Assembly (NCBI GenBank): GCA_028275345.1
Contig: JAPWUV010000002.1
Location: 186,001 to 250,000 of the forward strand
DNA length: 64,000 nt
Source of the DNA: a bacterium
GTDB taxonomy: Bacteria; Zhuqueibacterota; Zhuqueibacteria; Oleimicrobiales; Geothermoviventaceae
Reading direction: 5' to 3'
The translations under genes were made by a program, and so were the position numbers. Position 1 is the first letter of the stretch. Each line of letters opens with the position of its first letter. Positions 21,045-30,480 of this stretch are shown here, piece by piece. Below the pieces are notes generated by a model. That model ran no database searches. It saw only the letters and a program-made list of their open reading frames with translations, and was not told the DNA's origin.

Positions 21045-21864
21045 TGGAGGTCCCTCTCGAGCGTGCGGTTCCGTGCTTTCTCCAGGCTGTTTTCGTGGAT
21101 GCGTAAGACCTGCGCGATCCGTCGGCGCAGGAGCAGCTTAGGCCGGAATGGCCTTCTCATGACCTGCCACGAGCAACCGGAAAGATGCGGCACTCGGACG
21201 GAGAAAGCAAGCAGCTTTGCTAGCGAGGCAAGAGAGGACGACGGTTTGTAGCCGCCAGTTCCCTTGGCGTGCACGGTTCACCCTTTCCGGCCGGTCCGCT
21301 CGGGACGGGCCGACATGGACTCATGCGGAGGGACGTTCCGGCTTTGTCTGAGCTATCTACCTCCTCTGTGCCGCAGTCTTCTCCGCAGCGACCCGTCCGC
21401 ACCGGCGTCCGGGAGACGTGAAAGCGCGCATGCGGTTTCGTCTCAGCGCGCCCGAGCAGTTCGGCGGGCGAGAGGCGTGTATCAGGTCGGCACTGCGCGG
21501 ATGGCGATGACGTCCTTCCGTAGGGTTACCTCAGCGAGACCGACACCAGTTTTCTTACCGCCCCTCCGCGGCTTTGGGTCAAGGACCACGGGACTGGGTC
21601 GTGCGTTCCGGGGCACCAGGCCGCACGGAAAGGCCTGCCGACTTGATCGACGCGGGCACTGCGCACCACTCGAGATGACCTTCGTGGGACGAAGCCCGTG
21701 CCAGCTCGCTGGGATTCGTATTGGCGCGATGCTTGCCGCCAATTTGTGCGACGCCACGATCTCCCTGGCTCCGTTCTCTGCCAGCCAGTGGCGCCATTGG
21801 ACCGCTGCGGCGAGCCGTCATCCTTCCCGCGGTGGAGGTGGATCAAACCGAGTCGGAGGAAACC
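21045..21864. other. intergenic region, nothing recognised
   Basis: 820 bases between divergent genes. Open frames run through it on both strands but they are arginine-rich, mutually overlapping and lack ribosome sites with coding-like composition. No tRNA, repeat or clear promoter pair was found. One frame continues in phase into the Asp-box protein, but the signal peptide fixes the real start at 21865. Confidence 0.45.
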
Positions 21865-24000
21865 ATGAAAACCAGGAAAGCGCTCTGGCTGGTCACAGGC
21901 GGGGCTTTGGTCGCAACTTTCGGGGCAGTGGGACTGACCCGTGCCCAGTGGGTGAGGCTGAATGGACCATACACGGATCAGGTGTTCTCCCTCTCCGCGG
22001 GCCCTCAGGGACTCTTTGCTGCGGTAATGTCCGGAGTGGAGGGCATAATGCGTTCCGTCGATGGCGGCTTCACCTGGCAAGGGGTCTCGAATGGCCTCGA
22101 ATCTGGGGTTGAGCAGTGTAGAGTCGCCGCCCTACCATCTGGGGTTTTCGCATCAATTTCGTACCAGTCGACTGGCTATCTCTACAAGCTTGACCTGCCC
22201 TCCGAGACATGGTTCCAAATTGGCACACTCGTCTTGCCGGGGGATTTCATCAATGCATTCGGACAAGTCGGCGACGTGATCCTGTGTGGCACCTCAGGCG
22301 GTTTGATTTACCGGAGTCGGGACGGCGGGCTGCACTGGGAGAAGAGCGGACCGATTCATCCCGTCCAATGCTTCGCCTGGGTCGGCCGTAGCCTCCTCGC
22401 TGGGACGTGGGGCGGCAGCGTTTATGCCAGCTCCGACACGGGGAAGGCGTGGGAGTGGATTGGGAATCCTGACGTCAACGTCTACGTGACTTCGATGGTC
22501 GCGCTGGGGGGAAAAGCGTATGTCGCCTATGAGGGGAACGTGATCTACACGTACGACCCCGAATATCGCGCGTGGGCGAAGCTTTCCACATTGCCCTGGG
22601 AGGCAGGCGGGGGCATTCTTGCGACCAATGGGGCGGGAATCTACTATGCCACGCCATACTACGGAGTCTTCTTCTCCGCAGACAGCGGCAAGACGTGGGA
22701 ACACCGGGGGCTATCTGATGTGCCCATTCGGGATCTGGTCTGCTACGATGGAGGCCTGGTGGCTGGCACGGCTGGTCTCGGCTTGTTCGCCAGCCGGGAT
22801 GCTGGATTGACATGGCGGCAAACGGGACTCTTGCCACACAGTTCGGTTGAGGCCATCCTGGTGGTAGGATCGAGTGTATTCTGTGGGACGGAGGAAGAGG
22901 GGATCCTCGTCTCCCGCGACGCAGGTGAGACCTTCACGGAGTACACTGGCTTGTCTCACTCTCGCCTGGAATGCTTCCATCGCAGAGGGTCTGACCTTTT
23001 TGCCGGCACGGGCCCCGCATGGCAACATGGTGGGGGCATCTGGAAGTCCACGGACGGCGGCTCCACGTGGTCGCGCCTGGGCCTCATGGACAGGTATGTG
23101 TCCTGCATAGAGCATGTCGGGGATTGGCTCTTCGCTGGTTCCCCCTATCCGGGTGGCCTATTTCGCACGAGCAACGAGGGTCTCACATGGCAATCGGTCA
23201 GCAACGGATTCCCTGCCGCTGACCCGCCAGTCGACGCCTTGGCAGCGGTGGGTACAGTGATTTTCGTCGCGCCGAGGGGAGCTCCCTTCGGAGTCTACAG
23301 GTCCGATGACTACGGGAACCGCTGGACCCATTACGGGCTTGCCGATACGGGCGTGACGTCGCTCGTGGCAGTGGATTCGCAACTCTTCGCGGCCACAGCC
23401 TACGGCGTGTTCGTGGGGTCGCCGTCGCAACCTGGCTGGAAGAATGTGGCATTGCGCGACACCCTCGTCACGCAGCTTGTCTACGGAAACGGCGTACTCA
23501 TCGCCGTCACAGAATGGGACTTATTTGCCAGCGAGGACGGCGGTTTGTCCTGGCGCAGGGTGAATCGAGACGGACTCCCAGAAGACTGTGCTCTGAGATG
23601 CGTCGCCATGGAAGGGGAGTGGATCTACCTGGGCACGGCATGGCAAGGGCTATGGAAAAGACGCCTGTCCGAAATCCGAACGAGCGTCGGAAATTCCGCG
23701 ATTGGGCAGCCAAGCTCTCCTCGCCTGGAGCCCAATTTTCCCAACCCCTTCAATCCCACGACCACAATCGTGATCGATCTCCCGAGACGAGGGCGGGTTT
23801 CCCTGACGGTACTAGACATGCTCGGGAGGACGGTAGCTACCCTGGCCTCGGGAGAGATGGAGGCAGGTCGTCACTCGCTGCGATGGGACGCAAGCGCACA
23901 TCCGGCCGGGGTGTACTTCTGCCGCCTCGTCCTGCAGAGCGCGGCGGGGGAGAAAGCCCCGTCGTTTGTCGAGACTCGCAAGATGGTCTACCTCAAGTGA
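21865..24000 (+). CDS. secreted Asp-box propeller protein with type IX sorting domain
   Basis: 711 residues from ATG 21865 (GGAGG six bases upstream); the preceding frame is open further but lacks a signal. Signal peptide MKTRKALWLVTGGALVATFG. The body has at least ten repeats of the Asp-box type S/T-x-D-x-G-x-x-W: RSVDGGFTW, RSRDGGLHW, FSADSGKTW, ASRDAGLTW, KSTDGGSTW, RSDDYGNRW, ASEDGGLSW and variants, as in sialidases and Vps10-like or YCF48-like beta-propellers. The last ~85 residues are a Por/type IX secretion sorting domain: LEPNFPNPFNPTTTIVIDL, then LDMLGRTVATL and a PAGVYFCRL finish. Probably an extracellular or surface protein; no catalytic residues can be named. Confidence 0.85.
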   Translation: MKTRKALWLVTGGALVATFGAVGLTRAQWVRLNGPYTDQVFSLSAGPQGLFAAVMSGVEGIMRSVDGGFTWQGVSNGLESGVEQCRVAALPSGVFASISYQSTGYLYKLDLPSETWFQIGTLVLPGDFINAFGQVGDVILCGTSGGLIYRSRDGGLHWEKSGPIHPVQCFAWVGRSLLAGTWGGSVYASSDTGKAWEWIGNPDVNVYVTSMVALGGKAYVAYEGNVIYTYDPEYRAWAKLSTLPWEAGGGILATNGAGIYYATPYYGVFFSADSGKTWEHRGLSDVPIRDLVCYDGGLVAGTAGLGLFASRDAGLTWRQTGLLPHSSVEAILVVGSSVFCGTEEEGILVSRDAGETFTEYTGLSHSRLECFHRRGSDLFAGTGPAWQHGGGIWKSTDGGSTWSRLGLMDRYVSCIEHVGDWLFAGSPYPGGLFRTSNEGLTWQSVSNGFPAADPPVDALAAVGTVIFVAPRGAPFGVYRSDDYGNRWTHYGLADTGVTSLVAVDSQLFAATAYGVFVGSPSQPGWKNVALRDTLVTQLVYGNGVLIAVTEWDLFASEDGGLSWRRVNRDGLPEDCALRCVAMEGEWIYLGTAWQGLWKRRLSEIRTSVGNSAIGQPSSPRLEPNFPNPFNPTTTIVIDLPRRGRVSLTVLDMLGRTVATLASGEMEAGRHSLRWDASAHPAGVYFCRLVLQSAAGEKAPSFVETRKMVYLK

Positions 24001-24315
24001 AGATGCTCAGCGAACACATCCAGGATCTGTGACCGAGCGGGTCGGCGGCCGAATCCGGAAGGGAGGTTGTGGCGCCGCTTTCATCGTGAGTGGATTTCAG
24101 AGTTCATTGCACGGTCGGTCGCGGATTGGAACATCGTCGCGGAGCCTCATCCCAGGAGGGTTTGGCCGCGGTTCTCCTTCGCGCAGGAAGAGTGCGCGCC
24201 GAAGGGGGCGCCGAGCAGCCGGAGGCGGAGATCCCGGAAAACGAAGGAGGCGGCGAGGGTGCGCCGCCTCTCGTTGGCCAGCCGCACAGCGGGCCAATAG
24301 CCATGCAAGGAGCGG
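24001..24315. other. intergenic region with a terminator
   Basis: 315 bases between convergent genes. Apart from the hairpin at 24247-24270 nothing was recognised; the small arginine-rich frames are noncoding in composition. Confidence 0.5.
24247..24270 (-). terminator. terminator of the phosphoketolase gene
   Basis: Perfect 9-bp stem GAGGCGGCG and CGCCGCCTC with a 6-base loop. Read on the minus strand it is followed by CTTCGTTTTCC, a T-rich tail, 46 bases past the phosphoketolase stop. Confidence 0.65.
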
Positions 24316-26676
24316 TCATTCCTTGAACAGGTCGGGCTGATCGACGCCGTGCTCGTAGGCGTAGCGAAGTGCCTCGATCTGCCGTTCTTTGAGCAGGTCT
24401 TTGTAGTAGGCCCCACGTTCCCGCAGGCTGGGGACGCGGTCGATGGCATCCATGGCCAGGCTAAAACGGTCGATCTGATTGAGGATCGCCAGCTGCATCG
24501 GGGTGGTGATGCCGCCGCGCCCCTTGAGGAACGGAGCCAAGTAGGTGGCGTCGATGCCGATCTTGCGGTTCTCGCGGTAGCCGCGCACATGGAGATTGCC
24601 ATGATTGGCGCGCCGATACGTGAGCCGGTGGATCAGCCACGGGTAGCCGTGAAAGTTGAAGATGATGGGTTTTCCGGTGCTGAAGTAGAGATCGAATTCG
24701 CGATCGGGAAGGCCGTCGGGATGTTCCCCCTGCGGGGTTAGGGTGAAAAGGTTCACCACGTTGACGAATCGGAGCTTGAGATCGGGGAAGAGCTCTCGCA
24801 GCAATCTCGATGCGGCCACGGCCTCCTCGGTGGGGATGTCGCCACAGCTGGCCAGGATCAAATCCGGTTCCTCCTCCGGGGCGGAACTGGCGAAGTCGAA
24901 GATCCCGATGCCTTTGGCCACGTGGGAGAAAGCCTTGTCCGCGCCGAGGTACTGCGGATGGCTTTGCTTGTCAATGACGAGGATGTTGATCCGGTCCGTG
25001 GTCTGCAGACAGTGCCAGACGGTCCACAGGAGGGTATTGGCATCCGGCGGGAAGTAGACGCGGACCACATTGGGCCATTTGTCGACAATGGCGGTGACGA
25101 AACCCGGATCCTGATGGGTGAAGCCGTTGTGATCCTGGCGCCAAACCACCGAGGTGAGCAGGATATTGAGGGAGGAAACGGGCGCCCGCCACGGCACGTC
25201 CGATGCGATATCCAGCCACTTCCCGAACTGATTGACCATCGACGAGAGGATGGGGGCGAAGCCTTCGTAGGTGTTGAGAAAGCCGTGGCGACCCGTCAGT
25301 AGGTAGCCCTCCAACCAGCCCTCAACGGTGTGTTCCGAGAGGATTTCGAACACGCGCCCTTCGCGGCTGAGAAACCCCTCGTCACTGTCTTCGGGAAGGA
25401 TTGCCGCTCCCCAACGCTTGCCATGTCGGAAGACCGCGTCGAGGCGATTCGACCGCGTTTCGTCCGGCCCGAAGACGAGGAAGTTGCTGGGATTCTCGTC
25501 CATGATCCGCGCCAAGAAATCCCCGAGCGGACGAGTGTTTTCCGCGAAGGTCTTGCCGGGGCTTTCCACCCTGACCGCCCCTTCTTCCGGGTTGGGGAGC
25601 CGGAGGGGTCGGCGGAGTGTACCCCCGTTCGCGTGCGGATTGGCACTCATCCGGCGGTTCCCCTGAGGGGCCAGTCGCCGTAGATCTTCCCGCAGCCTTC
25701 CGTTCTCGTCGAACAGGCGTTCGGGTCTGTAGCTGCGCAGCCAGCTTTCCAGCGCTTTCAGGTGCTCGGGATTCTCGCGGAGATCGGCCAGCGGCACTTG
25801 ATGGGATCGCCAGTAGTTTTCGATGTAGTGACCGTCCACCTGGCGCGGCGCCGTCCATCCTTTCGGTGCTCGCAGGATGATCATCGGATACTTCCCCCGC
25901 ACGCCCCGCTTGATCTCCCGGATCCGTTCCAGGCTTCGATCCAGGGCTTCCGCCATGCGGGCGTGCATGTCCATGGCTTCCTCGCCGGCCACTACGAAAG
26001 GCTCATACCCGTAGCCGCGGAAAAGCGCCAGGAGTTCGTCCTCGGGAATGCGTGCCAGGACCGTCGGGTTGTTGATCTTGTAGCCATTCAGCGACAGGAT
26101 GGGGAGTACCACGCCATCCCGAGCGGGATGGAGGAACTTATTGCCGTGCCACGCGGTAGCGAGTGGCCCGGTCTCGGCCTCGCCGTCGCCCACCACCACA
26201 AAGGCGATCAGATCGGGGTTGTCGAGCACGGCGCCGAAGCCGTGAGCCAGTGAGTATCCCAACTCGCCGCCCTCCTGAATCGATCCAGGGAGCTCGGGCG
26301 TGCAATGGCTCCCGAGACCGCCCGGGAAGGAGAAGCTGCGAAACAGGCGACCCATCCCCTCTGCATCCTGCGAGAACTCCGGATACAGCTCGCTGAGCGT
26401 TCCTTCCAGATAGACTGGCGCAATGACGCCCGGTGCTCCGTGCCCGGGTCCAGCGATGAAGATGGCGTTGAGATCGTAGTCAAGGATTGCCCGGTTGGCG
26501 TGCACGTAGGCAAAGCTCAGGCTAGGGCTCGCTCCCCAATGGCCGAGAAGCCGCTCTTTGATATGGCTCGGTTTCAGCGGCTCTTTGAGCAGGGGATTAT
26601 CCCTCAGGTAGATCATGCCCGCCGCCAGGTAGCAGCAGGCCTGCCAGTACTCGTGAAGCTTGTCAAGCTTCCTCAT
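24316..26676 (-). CDS. xfp: phosphoketolase (xylulose/fructose-6-phosphate)
   Basis: 786 residues, full length for the family, ATG with AAGGAGG upstream. Thiamine-diphosphate enzyme that splits xylulose-5-phosphate (and often fructose-6-phosphate) with phosphate into acetyl-phosphate and a shorter sugar phosphate in the cytosol. Visible features: N-terminal GHWGASPSLSFAYVHANRAI, IAGPGHGAPGVIAPVYLEGT, the thiamine site VVGDGEAETGPLATAWHGNK...LNGYKINNPT, and the pyrimidine-domain segment YEGFAPILSSMVNQFGKWLD plus WRQDHNGFTHQDPGFV. The gene stands alone with its own promoter and terminator. It would give an ATP-yielding shunt from pentoses to acetyl-phosphate; the acetate kinase partner is not in the window. 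Confidence 0.95.
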   Translation of the reverse strand: MRKLDKLHEYWQACCYLAAGMIYLRDNPLLKEPLKPSHIKERLLGHWGASPSLSFAYVHANRAILDYDLNAIFIAGPGHGAPGVIAPVYLEGTLSELYPEFSQDAEGMGRLFRSFSFPGGLGSHCTPELPGSIQEGGELGYSLAHGFGAVLDNPDLIAFVVVGDGEAETGPLATAWHGNKFLHPARDGVVLPILSLNGYKINNPTVLARIPEDELLALFRGYGYEPFVVAGEEAMDMHARMAEALDRSLERIREIKRGVRGKYPMIILRAPKGWTAPRQVDGHYIENYWRSHQVPLADLRENPEHLKALESWLRSYRPERLFDENGRLREDLRRLAPQGNRRMSANPHANGGTLRRPLRLPNPEEGAVRVESPGKTFAENTRPLGDFLARIMDENPSNFLVFGPDETRSNRLDAVFRHGKRWGAAILPEDSDEGFLSREGRVFEILSEHTVEGWLEGYLLTGRHGFLNTYEGFAPILSSMVNQFGKWLDIASDVPWRAPVSSLNILLTSVVWRQDHNGFTHQDPGFVTAIVDKWPNVVRVYFPPDANTLLWTVWHCLQTTDRINILVIDKQSHPQYLGADKAFSHVAKGIGIFDFASSAPEEEPDLILASCGDIPTEEAVAASRLLRELFPDLKLRFVNVVNLFTLTPQGEHPDGLPDREFDLYFSTGKPIIFNFHGYPWLIHRLTYRRANHGNLHVRGYRENRKIGIDATYLAPFLKGRGGITTPMQLAILNQIDRFSLAMDAIDRVPSLRERGAYYKDLLKERQIEALRYAYEHGVDQPDLFKE

Positions 26677-26804
26677 AAATCGTCCTCCTTCGGAGATCGG
26701 ATTAAGCCCGTAGATCGCTCTTCACGACTTGCTTCCCCACTGAGTCCCCATGGAAAACCTGCCCCTTGCGCTCGGGGCGCAGGCCCCGCACCCATCGCAG
26801 AGCC

Positions 26805-26833
26805 AATATAGACCGGACCACCGTGGAAAGCAA
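26805..26833 (-). promoter_or_regulatory. probable sigma-70 promoter of the phosphoketolase gene
   Basis: On the minus strand TTGCTT (26833-26828), a spacer of 17 and TATATT (26810-26805). It would give a leader of about 120 bases before the ATG. Confidence 0.65.
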
Positions 26834-27222
26834 GCGGTCGGGTAACGGCGCGGGTTCGCTCATCTCTCGGTGGGAGAATGCCGATGGCGGAGGAAGGACC
26901 GGTAAGGTGGGCCAGGTTGCTCCAGAAGGGACGACCGTCCGTGTTGCATTCGCTGGAGAAGAGCCCGGGTTAGCCGCCGAGCGGCCTTTGAAAATCGCAA
27001 GCAGAGCGGGATGGGTAGGCTTGGTCTCGCGGCCTGGTCCGGTGCCAGGGACGGACCGTCTCCTCCTGGCGTGCTCTCGGATCACCTGGCCTTCGCCCTT
27101 TTGTTTTGCGCCGGCAGGGGTTCCTTAGAGGCAAGTGAACGCCTCGGCCGTCACCAAGGCGTTCTCCTGCTGCGGCCGGAGGATCTGAATCCGCTCCGCA
27201 CCGTCGCTAGCCAAGCTGTGGC

Positions 27223-27251
27223 TTGACTGAGCTGAGGGGGTTTGTTAAATT
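27223..27251 (+). promoter_or_regulatory. sigma-70 promoter of tRNA-Arg
   Basis: TTGACT (27223-27228), 17-base spacer, TAAATT (27246-27251). The tRNA begins seven bases later. Confidence 0.8.
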
Positions 27252-27257
27252 AGATCG

Positions 27258-27331
<74 letters not shown>

Positions 27332-27654
27332 CGACCGAAAGGGGGAGGTGGCAGCTCGATCTGGGCGTCGAAGGTTCCCGCCTTGTTGACTCTCCTCGTA
27401 TGCCAGAGTCAACCGACGCTCCGCTCTTTCCTCCGGACCGGCGACTCTGGTTCGCGGACATCGATCGGCATCTTGATGTGCGGGGCGGAAGATCGTTTTC
27501 CGGCGCGAGGGAGTCGCTGTTTTCCGCTACCCATCCGTCTGAGCCTCCAGGTGCGCGGAGGAAATGGCGAGGTTCCGCTGAGTAGACAGGAAGGGACAGA
27601 ACCGATCGCGGGAGCCTTGGGTCTCGGAGCGGAGAGCGACGTGAGGAGCCGAAT
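27332..27654. other. intergenic region with an inverted repeat
   Basis: 323 bases between tRNA-Arg and the degenerate histidine kinase. It contains the inverted repeat at 27385-27413. A 61-codon open frame (27400-27585) begins inside the repeat, but it has no ribosome site and I do not call it. Confidence 0.45.
27385..27413. promoter_or_regulatory. 8-bp inverted repeat, possible operator
   Basis: GTTGACTC (27385-27392) and GAGTCAAC (27406-27413), perfect, separated by 13 bases. The first arm contains a TTGACT hexamer. It lies about 240 bases upstream of the sensor/regulator pair. Confidence 0.4.
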
Positions 27655-28794
27655 TTGACCAGCGCCGGGTTGATCCTTCTGGCGGCTTGCCTCCTCGCCG
27701 GAATTGCAGTGTATCTGCTACGGGGTCGGTATCATGAGCCCGGAGCCGACCTCCTGGACGCCTTACACAGCGCACCCTTCGGTATCTTCCGGATCGACGG
27801 CCACGGCAAGATTACTTACCTCAATTCCGCTGCCAGAGCCATTCTCCGTCTCCAGAGTCGGCTTGTGGAAGGATTCCACTTTGGGGAGGCCTTGCGCAGT
27901 GGCCAACTCGAGGAGTTCCGAGGTCTGGCTGAGCAATTCGTTTCTGGCAGTGCGCTCTCCGAGACGGCGAAAGCGGTTGTGCACCTCGGCGAAGGGGGGA
28001 TCGAGGAGGCCATCTTTGTTTGGGCACTTCGGACGCCGGCCAGGTGTCGCCGTAAAGGCGGAGTCGTGCTGTTATTTCATCCGAGCGAATCCATCGACCC
28101 GTTCCTGGGCAGGCATTACGGACCACTCAGCGAACTGCTTGTACATGAAATCAAGAATCACCTGTCGGCGGTCGAAATGGGGATGGATCAGCTGGAGCGG
28201 GCACTGCGGCAACATCTTGCTGGCGACGCTCGAGCGCAGGAGCTGCTCGCTCGGCTGCGCCGCAGAATCCGCACGATGAATGGTTTAGCGTCCCGCTACC
28301 GGAAGCTGATCGATCCCCGTCTCAGCTGGCCGGAGGGGGTGGAACTTGGGAACTTTCTCCGGCGGTGGCAAACGACACAGCTCGAATGGTTGCCGGGGGA
28401 CATCCAGCTCAGGCTGCAGCTTCCTCGCGACAGGGAGATGTGGGCCGACGTGGACAAGGACCTACTGCAAACCTGCCTGGATCTTTCCCTCGGCCTGGTC
28501 TTGCCTTCCATGCTCGAGGGAGGCGAAATCTTGGTTGAGGCCCATCCGGAGGAAGAAACGGTCTCGGGTGAGGTCTCGCGCACGAGGGTCAATATCTGCA
28601 TTGTGCGCGATGGTAGGTATGAGAGGGATGTCGAAATGGGCGCCACACTCGTGGGGGAAAAGGAGGGATTCTTCGCGGCTCTGTTGAACCGAGCTGCGTT
28701 GGGGATTGGTGCGTGGGTTCAGGTCGAAGCGGGCAGGTCGGGGGTTTCGCAGGTGAGGCTTTCCATCGGGGCGAATCTGGCTTCGACCAGTTAA
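27655..28794 (+). CDS. degenerate sensor histidine kinase with PAS domain
   Basis: 379 residues, TTG start with GAGGAG six bases upstream. One N-terminal membrane helix (LILLAACLLAGIAVYLL), a PAS-like domain (LLDALHSAPFGIFRIDGHGK, ITYLNSAARAILRL), then a dimerisation helix with an intact H-box LLVHEIKNHLS, His at residue 164. The region that should be the ATPase (about 240-379) follows the expected beta pattern but lacks the N-box asparagine (LDLSLGLVLP), the DxGxG box and the GxGLGL box. It therefore looks unable to bind ATP. It may be a phosphotransfer or scaffold protein for the regulator encoded 14 bases downstream, which is clearly in the same transcript. Confidence 0.7.
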   Translation: MTSAGLILLAACLLAGIAVYLLRGRYHEPGADLLDALHSAPFGIFRIDGHGKITYLNSAARAILRLQSRLVEGFHFGEALRSGQLEEFRGLAEQFVSGSALSETAKAVVHLGEGGIEEAIFVWALRTPARCRRKGGVVLLFHPSESIDPFLGRHYGPLSELLVHEIKNHLSAVEMGMDQLERALRQHLAGDARAQELLARLRRRIRTMNGLASRYRKLIDPRLSWPEGVELGNFLRRWQTTQLEWLPGDIQLRLQLPRDREMWADVDKDLLQTCLDLSLGLVLPSMLEGGEILVEAHPEEETVSGEVSRTRVNICIVRDGRYERDVEMGATLVGEKEGFFAALLNRAALGIGAWVQVEAGRSGVSQVRLSIGANLASTS

Positions 28795-28808
28795 CGAGGG
28801 TGTGGCCG

Positions 28809-30194
28809 ATGAGCAAGGTACTGATTGTTGACGACGATCCGGAAGTCAGGGAAGGTCTTCGTGAGTGGCTCCGCGAGGCAGGATACGAGGTGGGGGAGGC
28901 TTCGGACGGCAAATTGGCGCTCGATGAGTTGCGTGCCAACCATTACGATGCCATGCTGCTGGATCTCTACCTTCCTCGGATCGGGGGGATGCAGGTGCTC
29001 GACACCATTGTCGAGGAGAGTATCCCGGTCGCGGTGATCGTCATGTCGGCGTACGGGACCATCCAGCTCGCGGTGGAGGCCACGAAGAAAGGGGCTTACG
29101 ATTTCCTGGAGAAGCCGCTCGCTAGGGATCGTGTGCTCATCACGGTGCGGAATGCGTTGGGCAAGCGGCGGCTCGAAACGCAGCGCCAGCATCTCCTGGA
29201 GGAGGTGCGCGAGAAATACCGGATGGTCGGCCAAAGCGAAGCGATGGAACGGGTCTACCGCCTCGTCGACCGGGCTGCCAGCAGCGATGCCAAGGTGCTC
29301 ATCGTGGGCGAGAACGGGACGGGGAAGGAGCTGGTCGCACGGGCGATCCACATGAACAGCCACCGCGCCGGAGGCCGATTTGTCGCCGTCAACTGTGCGG
29401 CTGTGCCGGAAACGCTCATCGAGAGTGAGCTCTTCGGTCACCGGCGTGGCGCCTTCACCGATGCCTACACCGATGCGCCGGGCAAGTTCAAGTTGGCATC
29501 GGGTGGCACGCTTTTCTTGGACGAGATCGGGGACATGAGCCTGCGCATGCAGTCGAAGCTCCTGCGCGTCCTGGAGGAGCAGGAGGTCTACCCGGTGGGA
29601 TCCGAGCGCCCGGTTCCCGTGGACGTGCGGGTCATCGCGGCGACGAACAAAGATCTCGAGGAGATGATCCATCGGAAGGAGTTCCGAGAGGACCTGTACT
29701 ATCGGCTCAATGTTATCCGCATCGATCTGCCTCCGCTGCGGGAACGGAAGGAGGACATCCCTCTGCTCGCCGATTACTTCATGCGCCTCATTTGCGAAGC
29801 AAACAAGGTCCCGATCAAGACCTTTGCGCCTTCCGCGATGAGTTTCCTGGTGTCCTATTCCTGGCCGGGAAACGTGCGCGAGCTGCGCAACGTGGTAGAG
29901 AAACTCGTGGTGCTTCACCCGGAGGAGACGCGGTTCGACTTGCAGCACGTGGCGGAGGCCCTTCGCGGCTCCGATAGCTCCCCCGAACCCAAGACCCAAT
30001 CCCTCAGACAGGCGCGCGAGGAATTCGAAAAGCGCTTCATCGAAGAGCGCTTGATTGCGAACAATTGGAGGATCCAGCAGACGGCCAAGGAGCTAGGGAT
30101 CGAACGCACCCAGCTCTGGAAGAAGATGAAGCGCTACGGCTTGATTCGCAAAGAGCCTGCGGCCAGTGCGGTAGGAAAGAGGAACGACGGCTAA
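28809..30194 (+). CDS. NtrC-family sigma-54 response regulator (GAFTDA variant)
   Basis: 461 residues from ATG 28809 (GAGGGTG upstream). Receiver domain residues 1-120 with acidic pocket VDDDP and phospho-acceptor Asp52 (MLLDLYLP); AAA+ domain with Walker A GENGTGKE and GGTLFLDEIGDM; Fis-type helix-turn-helix at the end (NNWRIQQTAKELGIERTQLW). The sigma-54 contact loop reads GAFTDA instead of GAFTGA. This substitution can weaken sigma-54 coupling, although some natural regulators carry it. It follows the degenerate kinase by 14 bases and would be its cognate regulator. Targets unknown. Confidence 0.9.
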   Translation: MSKVLIVDDDPEVREGLREWLREAGYEVGEASDGKLALDELRANHYDAMLLDLYLPRIGGMQVLDTIVEESIPVAVIVMSAYGTIQLAVEATKKGAYDFLEKPLARDRVLITVRNALGKRRLETQRQHLLEEVREKYRMVGQSEAMERVYRLVDRAASSDAKVLIVGENGTGKELVARAIHMNSHRAGGRFVAVNCAAVPETLIESELFGHRRGAFTDAYTDAPGKFKLASGGTLFLDEIGDMSLRMQSKLLRVLEEQEVYPVGSERPVPVDVRVIAATNKDLEEMIHRKEFREDLYYRLNVIRIDLPPLRERKEDIPLLADYFMRLICEANKVPIKTFAPSAMSFLVSYSWPGNVRELRNVVEKLVVLHPEETRFDLQHVAEALRGSDSSPEPKTQSLRQAREEFEKRFIEERLIANNWRIQQTAKELGIERTQLWKKMKRYGLIRKEPAASAVGKRNDG

Positions 30195-30424
30195 CGCCCA
30201 TTTCCAAGGAACCGCTCCGCTAATCTCCCGGGTGCCTTCATTGCGTCAAATGGCTGTGTTTCGCCGATGCGGACGGTACGTCGAGGATCGCTACTTCGGC
30301 TGCGGGGACGGGAGAAGGGGGCGTTCAGTTTCGTTGCGTGGGGCGAAGCGATCGGCTGGTGAATGTTCCCCCGGGTGAGCGAAGGATCGGCGGGCGTTGG
30401 TTTGGTCTCGGCGCCAAAAAGGCC

Positions 30425-30453
30425 TTGACAGAGAAAGCGGGAGGCGGTATATT
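30425..30453 (+). promoter_or_regulatory. sigma-70 promoter of the trp-attenuated operon
   Basis: Consensus TTGACA (30425-30430), spacer of exactly 17, TATATT (30448-30453). Transcription should start near 30460, a short distance before the leader peptide ribosome site GAGGAGG (30468-30474). Confidence 0.88.
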
Positions 30454-30480
30454 AGCCGCGGTTCATTGAGGAGGAAGAGA

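Larger units (their letters stand above)
26677..27257. other. intergenic region holding two divergent promoters
   Basis: 581 bases between the phosphoketolase gene and the tRNA. It contains the promoters at 26805-26833 (minus) and 27223-27251 (plus). No other feature was recognised and the open frames are noncoding in composition. Confidence 0.5.

Noticed and set aside
26702-27128. Two overlapping frames of about 120 codons upstream of tRNA-Arg
   Set aside because: They occupy promoter DNA, overlap on opposite strands and look noncoding.
27400-27585. 61-codon frame starting inside the inverted repeat before the sensor gene
   Set aside because: No ribosome site and no recognisable pattern; the start lies in a likely operator.
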